The notes: generated by a model not told the origin, from the letters alone. A stretch of 64,000 bases of DNA from Yeosuana marina (GCF_011762485.1 NZ_JAAKGI010000037.1:133075-197074), one strand, 5' to 3'. Shown: positions 16,170 to 26,112, numbered from the stretch's first letter. A program made the numbers and translations.

Positions 16170-17531
16170 ATGGAAAAGCGTAGACTGAGTTTCTGGGAAA
16201 TATGGAACATGAGTTTTGGTTTCTTAGGAATTCAAATGGGTTTTGCCCTACAAAATGCCAATGCTAGTCGCATATTGCAAATTTTTGGAGCCGATGTTGA
16301 TGAGCTATCATGGTTTTGGATAATAGCACCCTTAATGGGACTTATCGTTCAGCCCATAATAGGTCATTATAGTGACAAAACTTGGGGACGCTTTGGACGA
16401 CGTAAGCCTTACTTTTTAACAGGCGCCTTATTGGCATCTATTGGCTTAATTTTAATGCCGCAAGCAGATATTTTTATTGCATTTTTGCCAGCTCTTTGGG
16501 TTGGTGCTGGAATGCTTATGATTATGGATGCATCTTTCAATATCGCCATGGAGCCTTTTCGGGCTTTGGTAGGTGATAATCTTAGAACCGATCAACGTAC
16601 TTTAGGCTTTAGTGTTCAAACGGCACTTATTGGCTTTGGAGCTGTTGTAGGGTCTTGGTTGCCATACGTTTTAACAAATTGGTTTGGAGTGTCCAATAGA
16701 ACTGCAGAAGGCGAAGTTCCCTTTAATTTAATCTTATCTTTCATTATAGGGGCGGTTATTTTAATCATATCAATTTTAGTAACCGTATTATCGACTAAGG
16801 AATATTCACCAGAAGAATTAGAACATTTTGAAGTTGCTAAGTCCGATTCTGAAATTATTTCAATGGATGAAGAAGTAAAGGAATCTAGTTTATTAGACAT
16901 TTTTGATGATTTTAGAAAGATGCCGGTTACTATGCGCCAGTTAAGTTGGGTGCAGTTCTTTTCATGGTTTGGGCTTTTTGGTATGTGGGTTTTTGCAACA
17001 CCAGCCATTGCACAACATATCTATGGATTGTCGTATACAGACAGTAGTAGTGCAACCTATCAAGATGCAGGAGATTGGATAGGAGTTCTTTTTGGAGTTT
17101 ATAATTTAATATCAGCATTTTATGCCTTTGCATTGCCATACATTGCAAAAAAAATAGGAAGAAAACGAACTCATGCACTTTCATTAATTATTGGTGGTTT
17201 AGGACTATTATCTATTTACATTATGCCAGATAAAAATTGGCTTATTGTTTCTATGATTGGAGTAGGAATTGCTTGGGCGAGTATTCTAGCCATGCCTTAT
17301 GCTATTTTAGCAGGTTCTATTTCTCCAAAAAAGATGGGGGTTTACATGGGAATTTTTAATTTTTTCATTGTGATACCTCAAATTATTAATGCATTAATTG
17401 GTGGACCATTGGTTAAATATGCTTATGATAATCATGCAATTTTCGCTTTAATGTTAAGTGGTGTTAGTTTTTTAATAGCAGCAGCGTTGGTGTATAAAGT
17501 GAAAGATGTAGATGATGTAATACAATCATAA
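16170..17531 (+). CDS. MFS sugar permease, maltose/maltodextrin type (GPH/SLC45-like)
   Basis: The 453-aa protein has about 12 hydrophobic segments and the MFS loop motif GHYSDKTWGRFGRRKPY (residues 65-81) between segments 2 and 3. A central hydrophilic loop lies near 213-245. The N-terminus (FWEIWNMSFGFLGIQMGFALQNA) is typical of SLC45-like sugar:cation symporters found beside maltose phosphorylase genes. It should carry maltose or short maltodextrins from the periplasm into the cytoplasm. It is the first gene of the long rightward operon, with a good promoter upstream. Its stop codon is followed immediately by the beta-phosphoglucomutase ATG. Substrate is inferred from context. Confidence 0.88.
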   Translation: MEKRRLSFWEIWNMSFGFLGIQMGFALQNANASRILQIFGADVDELSWFWIIAPLMGLIVQPIIGHYSDKTWGRFGRRKPYFLTGALLASIGLILMPQADIFIAFLPALWVGAGMLMIMDASFNIAMEPFRALVGDNLRTDQRTLGFSVQTALIGFGAVVGSWLPYVLTNWFGVSNRTAEGEVPFNLILSFIIGAVILIISILVTVLSTKEYSPEELEHFEVAKSDSEIISMDEEVKESSLLDIFDDFRKMPVTMRQLSWVQFFSWFGLFGMWVFATPAIAQHIYGLSYTDSSSATYQDAGDWIGVLFGVYNLISAFYAFALPYIAKKIGRKRTHALSLIIGGLGLLSIYIMPDKNWLIVSMIGVGIAWASILAMPYAILAGSISPKKMGVYMGIFNFFIVIPQIINALIGGPLVKYAYDNHAIFALMLSGVSFLIAAALVYKVKDVDDVIQS

Positions 17532-18191
17532 ATGATGAACAAAAAAGGATTTATATTCGATTTGGACGGCGTAATTGTAGATACAGCAAAGTATCACTTT
17601 TTAGCATGGAAAAAATTGGCCAATAGTATTGGTGTAGATTTTACCGAAATCCAAAACGAACAACTTAAAGGTGTTAGTCGTATTGAATCGCTTCAGAAAA
17701 TTTTAAAATGGGGCAACAAAACCCTTTCAGAGGCAGAATTTAATCGGTTAATGTCAATGAAGAATGAAGATTATCTGAGCTATATTGATAAAATGAATAG
17801 GTCAGAAATCTTGCCAGATGTTACAAAAATATTAGATTTTTTAATAGAAAATAATCAACCAATTGCCTTAGGGTCAGCAAGTAAAAATGCACCAGAAATT
17901 CTTAATAAAGTAAACTTATTTAATCAGTTTAATGCTATTGTAGACGGTAATGCTGTTACAAAAGCAAAACCTGACCCAGAAGTATTTTTAAAGGCTGCCG
18001 AAGCGATTCAAATTAAACCAGAAGATTGTATTGTTTTTGAAGATTCTGTCGCCGGAATTCAAGCAGCCAATGCGGCTAATATGATTTCTGTTGGAATTGG
18101 AGAGAAACAGGTTCTTTTTGAAGCTGATTATATTTTTAAAGATTTTACCCAGATAAGCACACATTTCATAACAAAACTTATCGAAAAATAA
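17532..18191 (+). CDS. pgmB: Beta-phosphoglucomutase
   Basis: The 219-aa HAD-superfamily enzyme converts beta-glucose-1-phosphate to glucose-6-phosphate. The HAD motifs are complete: nucleophile D10 and acid/base D12 in FDLDGVIVDT, S115 in GSASKNAP, K146 in KAKPDPEVF, and E170-D171 in FEDSVAGI. The cap region (about 18-90) carries the GVSR piece typical of PgmB. The gene sits between the permease and the GH65 phosphorylase, whose product is exactly its substrate, so the assignment is strong. Two ATG codons stand in a row at the start (17532 and 17535), and either could be used. It is cytoplasmic and of normal length. Confidence 0.95.
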   Translation: MMNKKGFIFDLDGVIVDTAKYHFLAWKKLANSIGVDFTEIQNEQLKGVSRIESLQKILKWGNKTLSEAEFNRLMSMKNEDYLSYIDKMNRSEILPDVTKILDFLIENNQPIALGSASKNAPEILNKVNLFNQFNAIVDGNAVTKAKPDPEVFLKAAEAIQIKPEDCIVFEDSVAGIQAANAANMISVGIGEKQVLFEADYIFKDFTQISTHFITKLIEK

Positions 18192-18215
18192 AAAAAATAA
18201 AAAACCAAAGAAATA

Positions 18216-18279
18216 AGACAATTAGAAAGTAAATCAAGCTACGAATTACACTAATGAAGCTGCTTGGTGTCTATTGTCT
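18216..18279 (+). other. Intercistronic nested inverted repeats
   Basis: AGACAAT (18216-18222) pairs with ATTGTCT (18273-18279). Inside it, CAAGC (18235-18239) pairs with GCTTG (18262-18266). The structure fills most of the 102-bp gap between pgmB and the GH65 gene, which is the only sizeable gap in the operon. There is no T tract, so it is not a classical terminator. It could be an RNA-processing or stability element, or chance. Confidence 0.25.
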
Positions 18280-18293
18280 AAAATTGAAAGAAT

Positions 18294-20600
18294 ATGAATC
18301 AAGATTATATTAAACCAGATAATTGGTCCATCATAGAAGAAGGCTTTGATATTAATAAAGTAAAATCTTCAGAGAGTTTATTCAGTATTGGTAATGGAGC
18401 TATGGGGCAGCGTGCTAATTTCGAAGAGCATTACTCAGGACCAACATTTCAAGGAAGTTATATTGCAGGTGTTTATTACCCCGATAAGACTCGAGTTGGT
18501 TGGTGGAAAAACGGCTATCCGGAATATTTTGCAAAAGTATTGAATGCACCTAATTGGATAGGAATTAATGTAACTGTCAATGGAGAAGCATTAGACTTAT
18601 TTACGTGTGTAAAAGTAGAAAACTTTCGCAGAGAACTTAATATGCAGGAAGGTTGGTTGTCGAGAAGTTTTAAAGCTACGTTGCAAAACCGTACAGAAAT
18701 ACAAGTAGAAACCAAACGATTTCTGAGTTTGGATGTCGATGAGGTCGGTGCTATTGAATATAACGTTACTCCTTTAAACAATGATGCAGACATAAATTTC
18801 ACACCCTATTTAGATAGTGGTATTACCAATGAAGACTCTAATTGGGATGATAAATTTTGGGATGTTTTGAGTGTGTATTATGAAAATAATCATGCTTGCA
18901 TATTGTCTCGTACCATGAAAACTCATTTTTATGTGTGTACATCAATGAGAACATTGGTGTCATTAAATGGTACTGTTTTAAATCAAAAAAATAAAGTAAA
19001 GGAGACTGCTAACTATATTGAATTTCAATATGAAAATAAAATAAGTAGAGGAGATACCTTAACGCTTACAAAATTTGGTGGTTACACGGTTGATAGAAAT
19101 CACGATAAAAACGAATTGATATCGGTAGCCAAAGGAACACTTGACGGTATTATCAAAAAGGGGTTTAATGCGCTTCTGGACATGCAAAAAGCAGCTTGGG
19201 CTAAAATTTGGGAGATGGCAGATATTACTATTCAAGGCGATGTGAAAGCACAACAAGGAATACGTTTTAATATTTTTCAGTTAAATCAAACCTATTTGGG
19301 TAAAGACGCTCGATTAAATATTGGTCCAAAAGGATTTACCGGAGAAAAATATGGAGGAAGTACGTATTGGGATACTGAGGCCTATTGTATACCATTTTAT
19401 TTAGCCACCAAAAATCAAAAGGTAGCAAGAAATTTATTGAAATACCGTTATCACCACCTTGATAAAGCTATTGAAAATGCTGAAAAATTAGGATTTACCA
19501 ATGGAGCCGCTTTATATCCAATGGTGACCATGAATGGTGAAGAGTGTCACAATGAATGGGAAATTACCTTTGAAGAAATTCACCGTAATGGAGCTATAGC
19601 ATATGCAATATTCAATTATCATCGTTTTACCTCAGATTATAGTTATATTCCTGAAAAAGGATTAGAGGTTTTAATAGGTATTGCTCGCTTTTGGCATCAA
19701 CGCGCTACTTTTTCAGAAGCTAGAAAAAAGTATGTTATTCTTGGTGTAACAGGACCAAATGAATACGAAAATAACGTAAACAATAATTTCTATACCAATT
19801 ATATAGCCAAGTGGTGTATTAACTATGCTGTTGAAAATATAGATATTGTTGAAAAAGACTATCCTTCAGATTTTACAAGAATCATGAACAAGGTGAAGCT
19901 TTCTAAAGCTGAAATAACACAATGGAAAGCGGTGGCAGACGAAATGTATTTCCCTTATTCAGAAGAGAAACAAGTGTATTTACAACAAGATGGCTTTTTG
20001 GATAAAGAATTAATTGCAGCGGAAAACCTTGATGCATCACAACGACCTATCAATCAAAAATGGTCTTGGGATCGGATTTTGCGTTCTCCATATATTAAAC
20101 AAGCAGATACGCTTCAAGGGTTTTACTTTTTCGAAGATGATTTTACCACGGAAGAATTAGAGCGTCATTTTGATTTCTATGAGCCATTTACGGTTCATGA
20201 AAGCTCGTTATCTCCATGTGTTCACAGTATTCAAGCAGCTAAATTAAACCGAATGGAGCAGGCGTATACCTTTTACCTGCGCACCTCACGCCTAGATTTA
20301 GATGATTACAATCATGAAGTGCATGAAGGGTTGCATATAACAAGTATGGCAGGAACCTGGATGAGTATTGTAGAAGGTTTCGGTGGTATGCGCGTTAAAA
20401 ATAATAGGCTGTCGTTTAATCCTAAAATACCAAAACAATGGGAAACTTACTCTTTTAAAATTAATTTCAGAAATCAAATTTTAAAAGTTAATGTGTGTCA
20501 AAACGAAATTCATTTTGAGTTAGAAGGAACGTCTGCTTTAGATATTATGGTTCATGATAAATTGGTTTCAATACGTCCTCATAGTTTAGTTACGGTGTAG
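18294..20600 (+). CDS. GH65 phosphorylase, probably maltose phosphorylase
   Basis: The 768-aa protein splits maltose (or a related disaccharide) with phosphate into glucose and beta-glucose-1-phosphate. The layout is an N-terminal beta-sandwich (about 10-270), a helical linker, an (alpha/alpha)6 barrel (about 320-690) and a small C-terminal beta domain. Key segments are GGSTYWDTEAY near 354 and TGPNEYENNVNNNFYTN with general acid E490, which is the maltose-phosphorylase form of this motif. Phosphate-site residues follow further on (HESSLSP). There is no signal peptide, so it is cytoplasmic. Neighbouring pgmB uses its product and the MFS permease supplies its substrate. Kojibiose or trehalose phosphorylase activity is less likely but belongs to the same family. 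Confidence 0.92.
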   Translation: MNQDYIKPDNWSIIEEGFDINKVKSSESLFSIGNGAMGQRANFEEHYSGPTFQGSYIAGVYYPDKTRVGWWKNGYPEYFAKVLNAPNWIGINVTVNGEALDLFTCVKVENFRRELNMQEGWLSRSFKATLQNRTEIQVETKRFLSLDVDEVGAIEYNVTPLNNDADINFTPYLDSGITNEDSNWDDKFWDVLSVYYENNHACILSRTMKTHFYVCTSMRTLVSLNGTVLNQKNKVKETANYIEFQYENKISRGDTLTLTKFGGYTVDRNHDKNELISVAKGTLDGIIKKGFNALLDMQKAAWAKIWEMADITIQGDVKAQQGIRFNIFQLNQTYLGKDARLNIGPKGFTGEKYGGSTYWDTEAYCIPFYLATKNQKVARNLLKYRYHHLDKAIENAEKLGFTNGAALYPMVTMNGEECHNEWEITFEEIHRNGAIAYAIFNYHRFTSDYSYIPEKGLEVLIGIARFWHQRATFSEARKKYVILGVTGPNEYENNVNNNFYTNYIAKWCINYAVENIDIVEKDYPSDFTRIMNKVKLSKAEITQWKAVADEMYFPYSEEKQVYLQQDGFLDKELIAAENLDASQRPINQKWSWDRILRSPYIKQADTLQGFYFFEDDFTTEELERHFDFYEPFTVHESSLSPCVHSIQAAKLNRMEQAYTFYLRTSRLDLDDYNHEVHEGLHITSMAGTWMSIVEGFGGMRVKNNRLSFNPKIPKQWETYSFKINFRNQILKVNVCQNEIHFELEGTSALDIMVHDKLVSIRPHSLVTV

Positions 20601-20618
20601 TTTATAAAATTTAAAAAA

Positions 20619-22550
20619 ATGAAGAATTTCTTTTATATCGTTTCAATTTTTGTCATTACCTTTTGTTGGTCTTGTAAAAATAAGTCTTTAGAAAAACCAA
20701 TAGAACATATGACTTCAGAACCTATTGTTGAACACCATGATATTCAAAGATTAGAACCTTCTAATTGGTGGATTGGATTTAAGAATTCAAAACTTGAATT
20801 ATTGGTACATGAAGATGATATTTCAAAGGCAACTCCTGAAATATCTTATAACGGTGTTTCTATTGAAAAGGTAAGTAAAGGAACCAGTCCAAATTATTTG
20901 TTTATAGATTTAAACATTTCAGAATCTACAAAGCCAGGAAAATTCAATATTGTTTTCAAATTTGAAAATGGCGAACAAAAAATTCAAACTTACGAGCTAA
21001 AATCAAGAACAAAGTCAGCTGAAGATTATATAGGTTTTAATAGTAGTGATGCTATTTATTTAATTACGCCAGATCGTTTTGCAAATGGTGACACGTCTAA
21101 TGATGTGAATTTAAATTTAGAAGAAACAACAATTAACAAACAGGATGATTATGCAAGACATGGCGGTGACATTAAAGGAATTATTAATCATTTAGACTAT
21201 ATAGATGATATGGGCTTTACGGCCATTTGGCCTTGCCCATTGTTAACCAATGACATGCCTAGGACATCTTACCATGGTTATGCTATGACTGATTTTTATC
21301 AAGTTGATCCACGTTTTGGAACCCTTTCAGAATATAAGGAACTTGCCGATAAAGCCAGAGAAAAGGGTATAAAATTAATTATGGATCAGGTGGTTAATCA
21401 TTGCGGAAGTGAGCATTGGTGGATGAAAGATTTACCGTTTTCTGATTGGGTAAATCAGCAAAAATCGTTTGAGAATCATACACAATTAAAAAATTCCAAT
21501 CATAGACGAACAAGTAATCAAGACTTGTATGCTTCAGAAAAAGATAAGCATGAAATGAGTGATGGGTGGTTTGTACCGGCAATGCCAGATTTAAATCAAA
21601 AAAACCCACATATGGCAACCTATTTAATACAAAATAGTATTTGGTGGGTTGAAACATTGGGTCTTGGTGGTATTAGGCAAGATACTTATCCGTATTCAGA
21701 TAAAACATTTTTGTCTCATTGGGCTGGCGCAATAATGACTGAATATCCCAATTTCAGTATTGTAGGCGAAGAGTGGAGCTATAATCCTTTAATTGTTGGG
21801 TATTGGCAAAAGGGTATGAATAACAAAGATGGGTATGAATCTAATTTGAGATCACCTATGGATTTCCCCATGCAACGAAATATAGTCAATGGCTTAAATG
21901 AAAACGAACAATGGGATAGAGGATTTGTAAAAATGTATGAAGGTTTGGCTAATGATTTCCATTATGCAAAACCTGAAGATTTTATGATTTTTGCTGACAA
22001 TCATGATATGAGTAGAATATTTACCCAGCTGCATGAAGATGCTGTGAAGACAAAAATGGCGTTAGCTTACGTTTTCACAGTTCCAAGAATTACACAGTTT
22101 TATTATGGTACCGAAATATTAATGAGTGACTCGGCACAACCAGGCGATCACGGTTTAATCAGGTCAGATTTCCCTGGTGGATGGGAAGGAGATGCCGTTA
22201 ATGCCTTTACAGGAGAAGGGTTAACAGACGCTCAAAAAGACATGCAATTGTTTGTAAAAAAACTGGTTAATTATAGAAAACACAGTAATGCGATTCACGA
22301 AGGTAAAACCATTCATTTTGCTCCTGAAAATGGGGTATATGTTTTGTTTAGAGTGTTAGATGATGAGATTGTAATAAACATTTTAAATAAAAACAAGCAA
22401 GAAACAACTCTTGATTTAAGCAGATTTGAAGAAATAGGACTCAAAGGAAAATCGGTTAAAAATATAATTACTGATGAGGTTTTTAAATGGGGAGATACTT
22501 TAGAATTAAAACAAGAAGGGGCTCTTTTATTAACTACAAAGCTTAAATAA
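20619..22550 (+). CDS. GH13 lipoprotein, cyclomaltodextrinase/neopullulanase type
   Basis: The 643-aa lipoprotein (lipid C19 in CWSCK) has a cyclomaltodextrinase-type N-terminal beta domain (about 45-130, EPSNWWIGFKNSKLELLVH). A GH13 barrel from about 143 (AIYLITPDRFANGD) and a C-terminal beta domain follow. Catalytic residues are all seen: nucleophile D355 in GIRQD, acid/base E384 in VGEEW, and D463 in ADNHD. DQVVNH (256-261) is region I. It resembles SusA-like neopullulanases that trim oligosaccharides in the periplasm. It lies 18 bp after the GH65 gene and 12 bp before the esterase gene. Whether it faces the periplasm or the surface cannot be told. No clear acidic surface-export tag follows the cysteine. 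Confidence 0.92.
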   Translation: MKNFFYIVSIFVITFCWSCKNKSLEKPIEHMTSEPIVEHHDIQRLEPSNWWIGFKNSKLELLVHEDDISKATPEISYNGVSIEKVSKGTSPNYLFIDLNISESTKPGKFNIVFKFENGEQKIQTYELKSRTKSAEDYIGFNSSDAIYLITPDRFANGDTSNDVNLNLEETTINKQDDYARHGGDIKGIINHLDYIDDMGFTAIWPCPLLTNDMPRTSYHGYAMTDFYQVDPRFGTLSEYKELADKAREKGIKLIMDQVVNHCGSEHWWMKDLPFSDWVNQQKSFENHTQLKNSNHRRTSNQDLYASEKDKHEMSDGWFVPAMPDLNQKNPHMATYLIQNSIWWVETLGLGGIRQDTYPYSDKTFLSHWAGAIMTEYPNFSIVGEEWSYNPLIVGYWQKGMNNKDGYESNLRSPMDFPMQRNIVNGLNENEQWDRGFVKMYEGLANDFHYAKPEDFMIFADNHDMSRIFTQLHEDAVKTKMALAYVFTVPRITQFYYGTEILMSDSAQPGDHGLIRSDFPGGWEGDAVNAFTGEGLTDAQKDMQLFVKKLVNYRKHSNAIHEGKTIHFAPENGVYVLFRVLDDEIVINILNKNKQETTLDLSRFEEIGLKGKSVKNIITDEVFKWGDTLELKQEGALLLTTKLK

Positions 22551-22562
22551 AAGATAATAGGA

Positions 22563-23720
22563 ATGTTGAAAGGATTGTTGTTTTTATTCTCTTTTTTAAT
22601 GGTGTTAAAGTCATTGGCACAAGTGACCTTTATAGTTAATGAATTTCCCGAAAAAACATTAGAAACTAATTCGGTATATCTATCTGGTAATTTTGAAGGC
22701 TGGTCTGGAGGACAAGAAGCCTATAAACTGAAGCACGAAAAGAAAGTGTTTAGTATTACAATTCCTGAATATAAAGAAGCAATTAATTTTAAATTCACAT
22801 TAGGTAATTGGGATACCGTAGAGTGTAATAAAGATGGAAGCGCTATTGAAAACAGAAATTATGTTTTCAATAAGCCCAACGACACCGTGTATGTTGCTAT
22901 TTCAAATTGGACTTCGCCTAGAGATCAAAACAAATTGAAAGTTTCTACAGCTGCAAAAAATGTATATGTTTTTTCTGAAAACTTTAAAATTCCACAATTA
23001 AATAGAACCAGAAAAATATCTATTTATTTACCACCAAATTATAACGAGACAGAAGACAACTATCCTGTTTTGTACATGTTGGATGGACAAAATATGTTTG
23101 ATACAGCTACCTCTTATTCTGGAGAATGGGAGGTAGATGAACAACTTAATACGTTATACAATCAAACAGGAAAAAGTTTTATTGTTGTAGCTATTAATCA
23201 TGGAAATGAAAAACGAATAAATGAATATTCGGTTTGGGATAATGAAAAATATGGAATAGGTGAGGGAGAGGCGTTTCTAGACTTTCTTGTTAACACCTTA
23301 AAACCCCAAGTAGATAAACTTTGCCGGACAAAACCTGATAGTGCAAATACAGCTATTATAGGATCTTCGGTGGGTGGTTTGTTTTCACATTATGCAGCAA
23401 TAAAAAGACCAGATGTGTTTGGTAAAGCCGCTGTTTTTTCTCCTTCTTTTTGGTATGCGAATGAATGTTTTTCATTCACGAAAACGCATGTTAAAAACGC
23501 CTGTAATTCTAAGCTTTACTATTTGGCTGGTGATAGTGAGAGCGAAGCAATGGTAGAAAACATAAATGAAATGATAGCTTTAATGAAGAATCAAAATTTT
23601 CCAGAAGATAATATAATGGAAAAGATTGTTCTTAACGGAAAACACAATGAATCACTTTGGAGATCAGGGTTTACAGATGCGATGTGTTGGTTGTTTTCCG
23701 AAAAAAATAAAACAAAATGA
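22563..23720 (+). CDS. Secreted esterase (PF00756 type) with glycan-binding-like N-terminus
   Basis: The 385-aa protein has a signal peptide (about 1-19, ending SLAQ). Its beta domain at 21-118 resembles CBM20/CBM48-type starch-binding folds (VYLSGNFEGW, FKFTLGNWDTVE, NRNYVF). An alpha/beta hydrolase of the putative-esterase (esterase D/Fes) type follows at about 140-380. The nucleophile is S269 in GSSVGG, the acid is probably in LAGDSESE, and the likely catalytic histidine is H361 in GKHNE. It lies inside the glucan operon and overlaps the GH31 gene by 4 bp, so it is translated with it. A role in removing acyl groups from starch or maltodextrins is inference from the domain pairing and position. 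Its true substrate is unknown. Confidence 0.85.
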   Translation: MLKGLLFLFSFLMVLKSLAQVTFIVNEFPEKTLETNSVYLSGNFEGWSGGQEAYKLKHEKKVFSITIPEYKEAINFKFTLGNWDTVECNKDGSAIENRNYVFNKPNDTVYVAISNWTSPRDQNKLKVSTAAKNVYVFSENFKIPQLNRTRKISIYLPPNYNETEDNYPVLYMLDGQNMFDTATSYSGEWEVDEQLNTLYNQTGKSFIVVAINHGNEKRINEYSVWDNEKYGIGEGEAFLDFLVNTLKPQVDKLCRTKPDSANTAIIGSSVGGLFSHYAAIKRPDVFGKAAVFSPSFWYANECFSFTKTHVKNACNSKLYYLAGDSESEAMVENINEMIALMKNQNFPEDNIMEKIVLNGKHNESLWRSGFTDAMCWLFSEKNKTK

Positions 23721-26101
23721 AGATTTTTAAAGTTGTAATAATATTTCTCTTTTTTGGAGGGCATTTACTGTCACAAAACACTCATAGGTTATTTAAAGAG
23801 GCGACGGAAAAAGGAAATCATTTAGAAATAAAGGTGTCTGACGGAACCTATCACATTGAATTTTACAATCCGCAAATTATTGAAACCAGTTTTATTCCTA
23901 CAGGAGAAACATTCAATCCAAAATCGCATGCTGTTGTTTTAAAACCAAAAATGGTAAAAACAGAGTTAACAGATACCAATAATTATGTTGTCTATAAAAC
24001 GGAAGGAATTTCACTTTCAATTCAAAAACAACCCTTTCAAATAGCTTATTCTTATAAAGGGAAGCCTATTATTTCAGAAAAGGCAGGTTATGTAAAAAAT
24101 GACAGTTTAGAAACCATTCAATTCAATCTTACCAAAGACGAGGTTTTATATGGAGGAGGAGCACGAGCTTTAGGAATGAATAGGCGTGGTTACCGTTTGC
24201 AGTTGTATAATAGAGCGCATTATGGGTATGAAACCCATTCAGAACTCATGAACTTCACCTTGCCAATTGTGATGTCTTCTAAAGAATATATGATTCATTT
24301 TGATAATGCTCCTATTGGTTTTTTAGATTTAGATAGCAAGAAGGATAACACACTTAGTTACGAAACTATTTCGGGACGTAAAACCTATCAAGTTATTGTA
24401 GGAGACTCATGGTTAGACCTTATAAATAATTACACAGATTTAACAGGAAAACAACCCATGCCAGCGCGGTGGGTTTTAGGTAATTTCTCAAGTCGGTTTG
24501 GGTATCATTCACAGAAAGAGGTAGAAGCAACTATTGCTAAATTTAAAGAGGAAAATATTCCTGTTGATGCTGTTATTCTGGATTTATATTGGTTTGGAAA
24601 AGAGGTAAAAGGAACCATGGGTAATCTTCAAGTTTATAAGGATTCTTTTCCTGATTTTGAAGGTATGGTATCACGTTTAAAAAGTAAAGGGGTAAAGACA
24701 GTATTGATAACAGAGCCTTTTGTTTTAACAACATCAAAGCGCTGGCAAGAGGCTGTAGAAGAGGATGTGTTAGCAAAGGATTCTCTTGGTAACCCTGCTA
24801 GGTATGATTTCTTTTTTGGGAATACAGGCTTGATCGACATCTACAAACCAAAAGCAGAACAGTGGTTTTGGAATATTTATAAAGGATTAGCTAATAAAGG
24901 TGTAGAAGGCATTTGGGGTGACTTAGGAGAACCCGAACTACATCCGTCGTGGTTAAAACATGCTACAGGGACAGCCGATGAAGTTCATAACATTTACGGA
25001 ATGGATTGGGCACGTTTGGTTTATGAAGGTTATCAGCGAGATTTTCCAAATAAGCGACCATTTATTTTAATGCGCGCCGGGTATTCCGGTTCTCAGCGAT
25101 ATGGACTCATTCCATGGTCTGGCGATGTGAATAGAACCTGGGGAGGCTTACAATCTCAACCCGAAATTGCGCTTCAAATGGGTATGCAAGGACTGGCTTA
25201 TATGCATTCTGATTTGGGAGGATTTGCAGGTGCCAATTTAGATGACAACTTGTATACACGTTGGTTGCAGTACGGTGTTTTTCAACCTATTTATAGACCA
25301 CATGCACAAGAAGATGTACCAAGCGAACCTGTTTTTAGAAGTGAAAAAGCAAAAGCGCTCGCCAAACAATCCATAGAATTACGTTACAAGTTATTGCCCT
25401 ATAATTACAATCTTGTTTTTCAAAATAATCAAACAGGAGCACCATTAATGCGCCCCTTGTTTTTTGAAGAACCAAACAATGATTCTCTTAAAACTAAGGC
25501 GTCAGAATATTTATGGGGACACGATTTTTTGGTGTCACCTATTTTAAAAGATAGCGTCTACACAAAACAAGTTTACTTTCCTAAAAACAATAACTGGTTT
25601 GATTTTTACACAGATGAACTCGTTGAAGGCGGACAAACCAAGAATGTTAAAACTAACGAAAATTCTATTCCTACTTTTGTAAGGGGAGGAGCATTTGTAC
25701 TTATGGCAAAACCTATGCAAAGTACCAAAGCATATAATGGTAATGATTTAGAACTGCACTATTATAATGACACTTCAATAGTTGAAAGTGAACGTCAGTT
25801 TTATAATGATGATGGAAAAACATCAAAAGCTTTTGAAAAAGGACAGTATGAGTTGTTAGAATTTGAATTTGAATCTGAAAAAAAACAGGTTGAGTTTGAA
25901 TTTGAATCTGAAATAGGTGAAAATTATTCTCCTTCAATCAAACACATTGAACTCATTGTTCATAATTTTAAAAAGGAGCCAAAACGAATAAAAGTAGAGG
26001 GCAAACGTGTTGAAATTAAATGGAGTAAGGATAATAAAACACTAGTTGTACCTATAACATGGAATACAAAGAATGAGTTAGAAATTAAAATAAAAATTTA
26101 A
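23717..26101 (+). CDS. GH31 alpha-glucosidase
   Basis: The 794-aa exported enzyme (signal about 1-19, ending LLSQ) should release glucose from the non-reducing ends of alpha-glucans. It has the GH31 N-terminal beta-sandwich (to about 240) and a barrel from about 250 (RWVLGNFSSRFGYHS, DAVILDLYWFG). The nucleophile is D402 in GIWGDLGEPE and the acid/base is D470 in WSGDVNRTW. Beta domains follow, including the DUF5110-like end. ATG overlaps the esterase stop (ATGA). Near the C-terminus (about 715-735) the stretch EFEFESE occurs twice with almost identical DNA, a small tandem duplication. It does the same job as SusB, which in Bacteroides belongs to another family (GH97). Confidence 0.93.
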   Translation: MKIFKVVIIFLFFGGHLLSQNTHRLFKEATEKGNHLEIKVSDGTYHIEFYNPQIIETSFIPTGETFNPKSHAVVLKPKMVKTELTDTNNYVVYKTEGISLSIQKQPFQIAYSYKGKPIISEKAGYVKNDSLETIQFNLTKDEVLYGGGARALGMNRRGYRLQLYNRAHYGYETHSELMNFTLPIVMSSKEYMIHFDNAPIGFLDLDSKKDNTLSYETISGRKTYQVIVGDSWLDLINNYTDLTGKQPMPARWVLGNFSSRFGYHSQKEVEATIAKFKEENIPVDAVILDLYWFGKEVKGTMGNLQVYKDSFPDFEGMVSRLKSKGVKTVLITEPFVLTTSKRWQEAVEEDVLAKDSLGNPARYDFFFGNTGLIDIYKPKAEQWFWNIYKGLANKGVEGIWGDLGEPELHPSWLKHATGTADEVHNIYGMDWARLVYEGYQRDFPNKRPFILMRAGYSGSQRYGLIPWSGDVNRTWGGLQSQPEIALQMGMQGLAYMHSDLGGFAGANLDDNLYTRWLQYGVFQPIYRPHAQEDVPSEPVFRSEKAKALAKQSIELRYKLLPYNYNLVFQNNQTGAPLMRPLFFEEPNNDSLKTKASEYLWGHDFLVSPILKDSVYTKQVYFPKNNNWFDFYTDELVEGGQTKNVKTNENSIPTFVRGGAFVLMAKPMQSTKAYNGNDLELHYYNDTSIVESERQFYNDDGKTSKAFEKGQYELLEFEFESEKKQVEFEFESEIGENYSPSIKHIELIVHNFKKEPKRIKVEGKRVEIKWSKDNKTLVVPITWNTKNELEIKIKI

Positions 26102-26112
26102 AAATTAGTACG

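Noticed and set aside
18515..18802. Leftward frame of 95 codons inside the GH65 gene
   Set aside because: It is antisense to a strongly conserved gene, with no recognisable product. The same holds for other antisense frames such as 16616-17008, 31685-32038 and 61889-62260.
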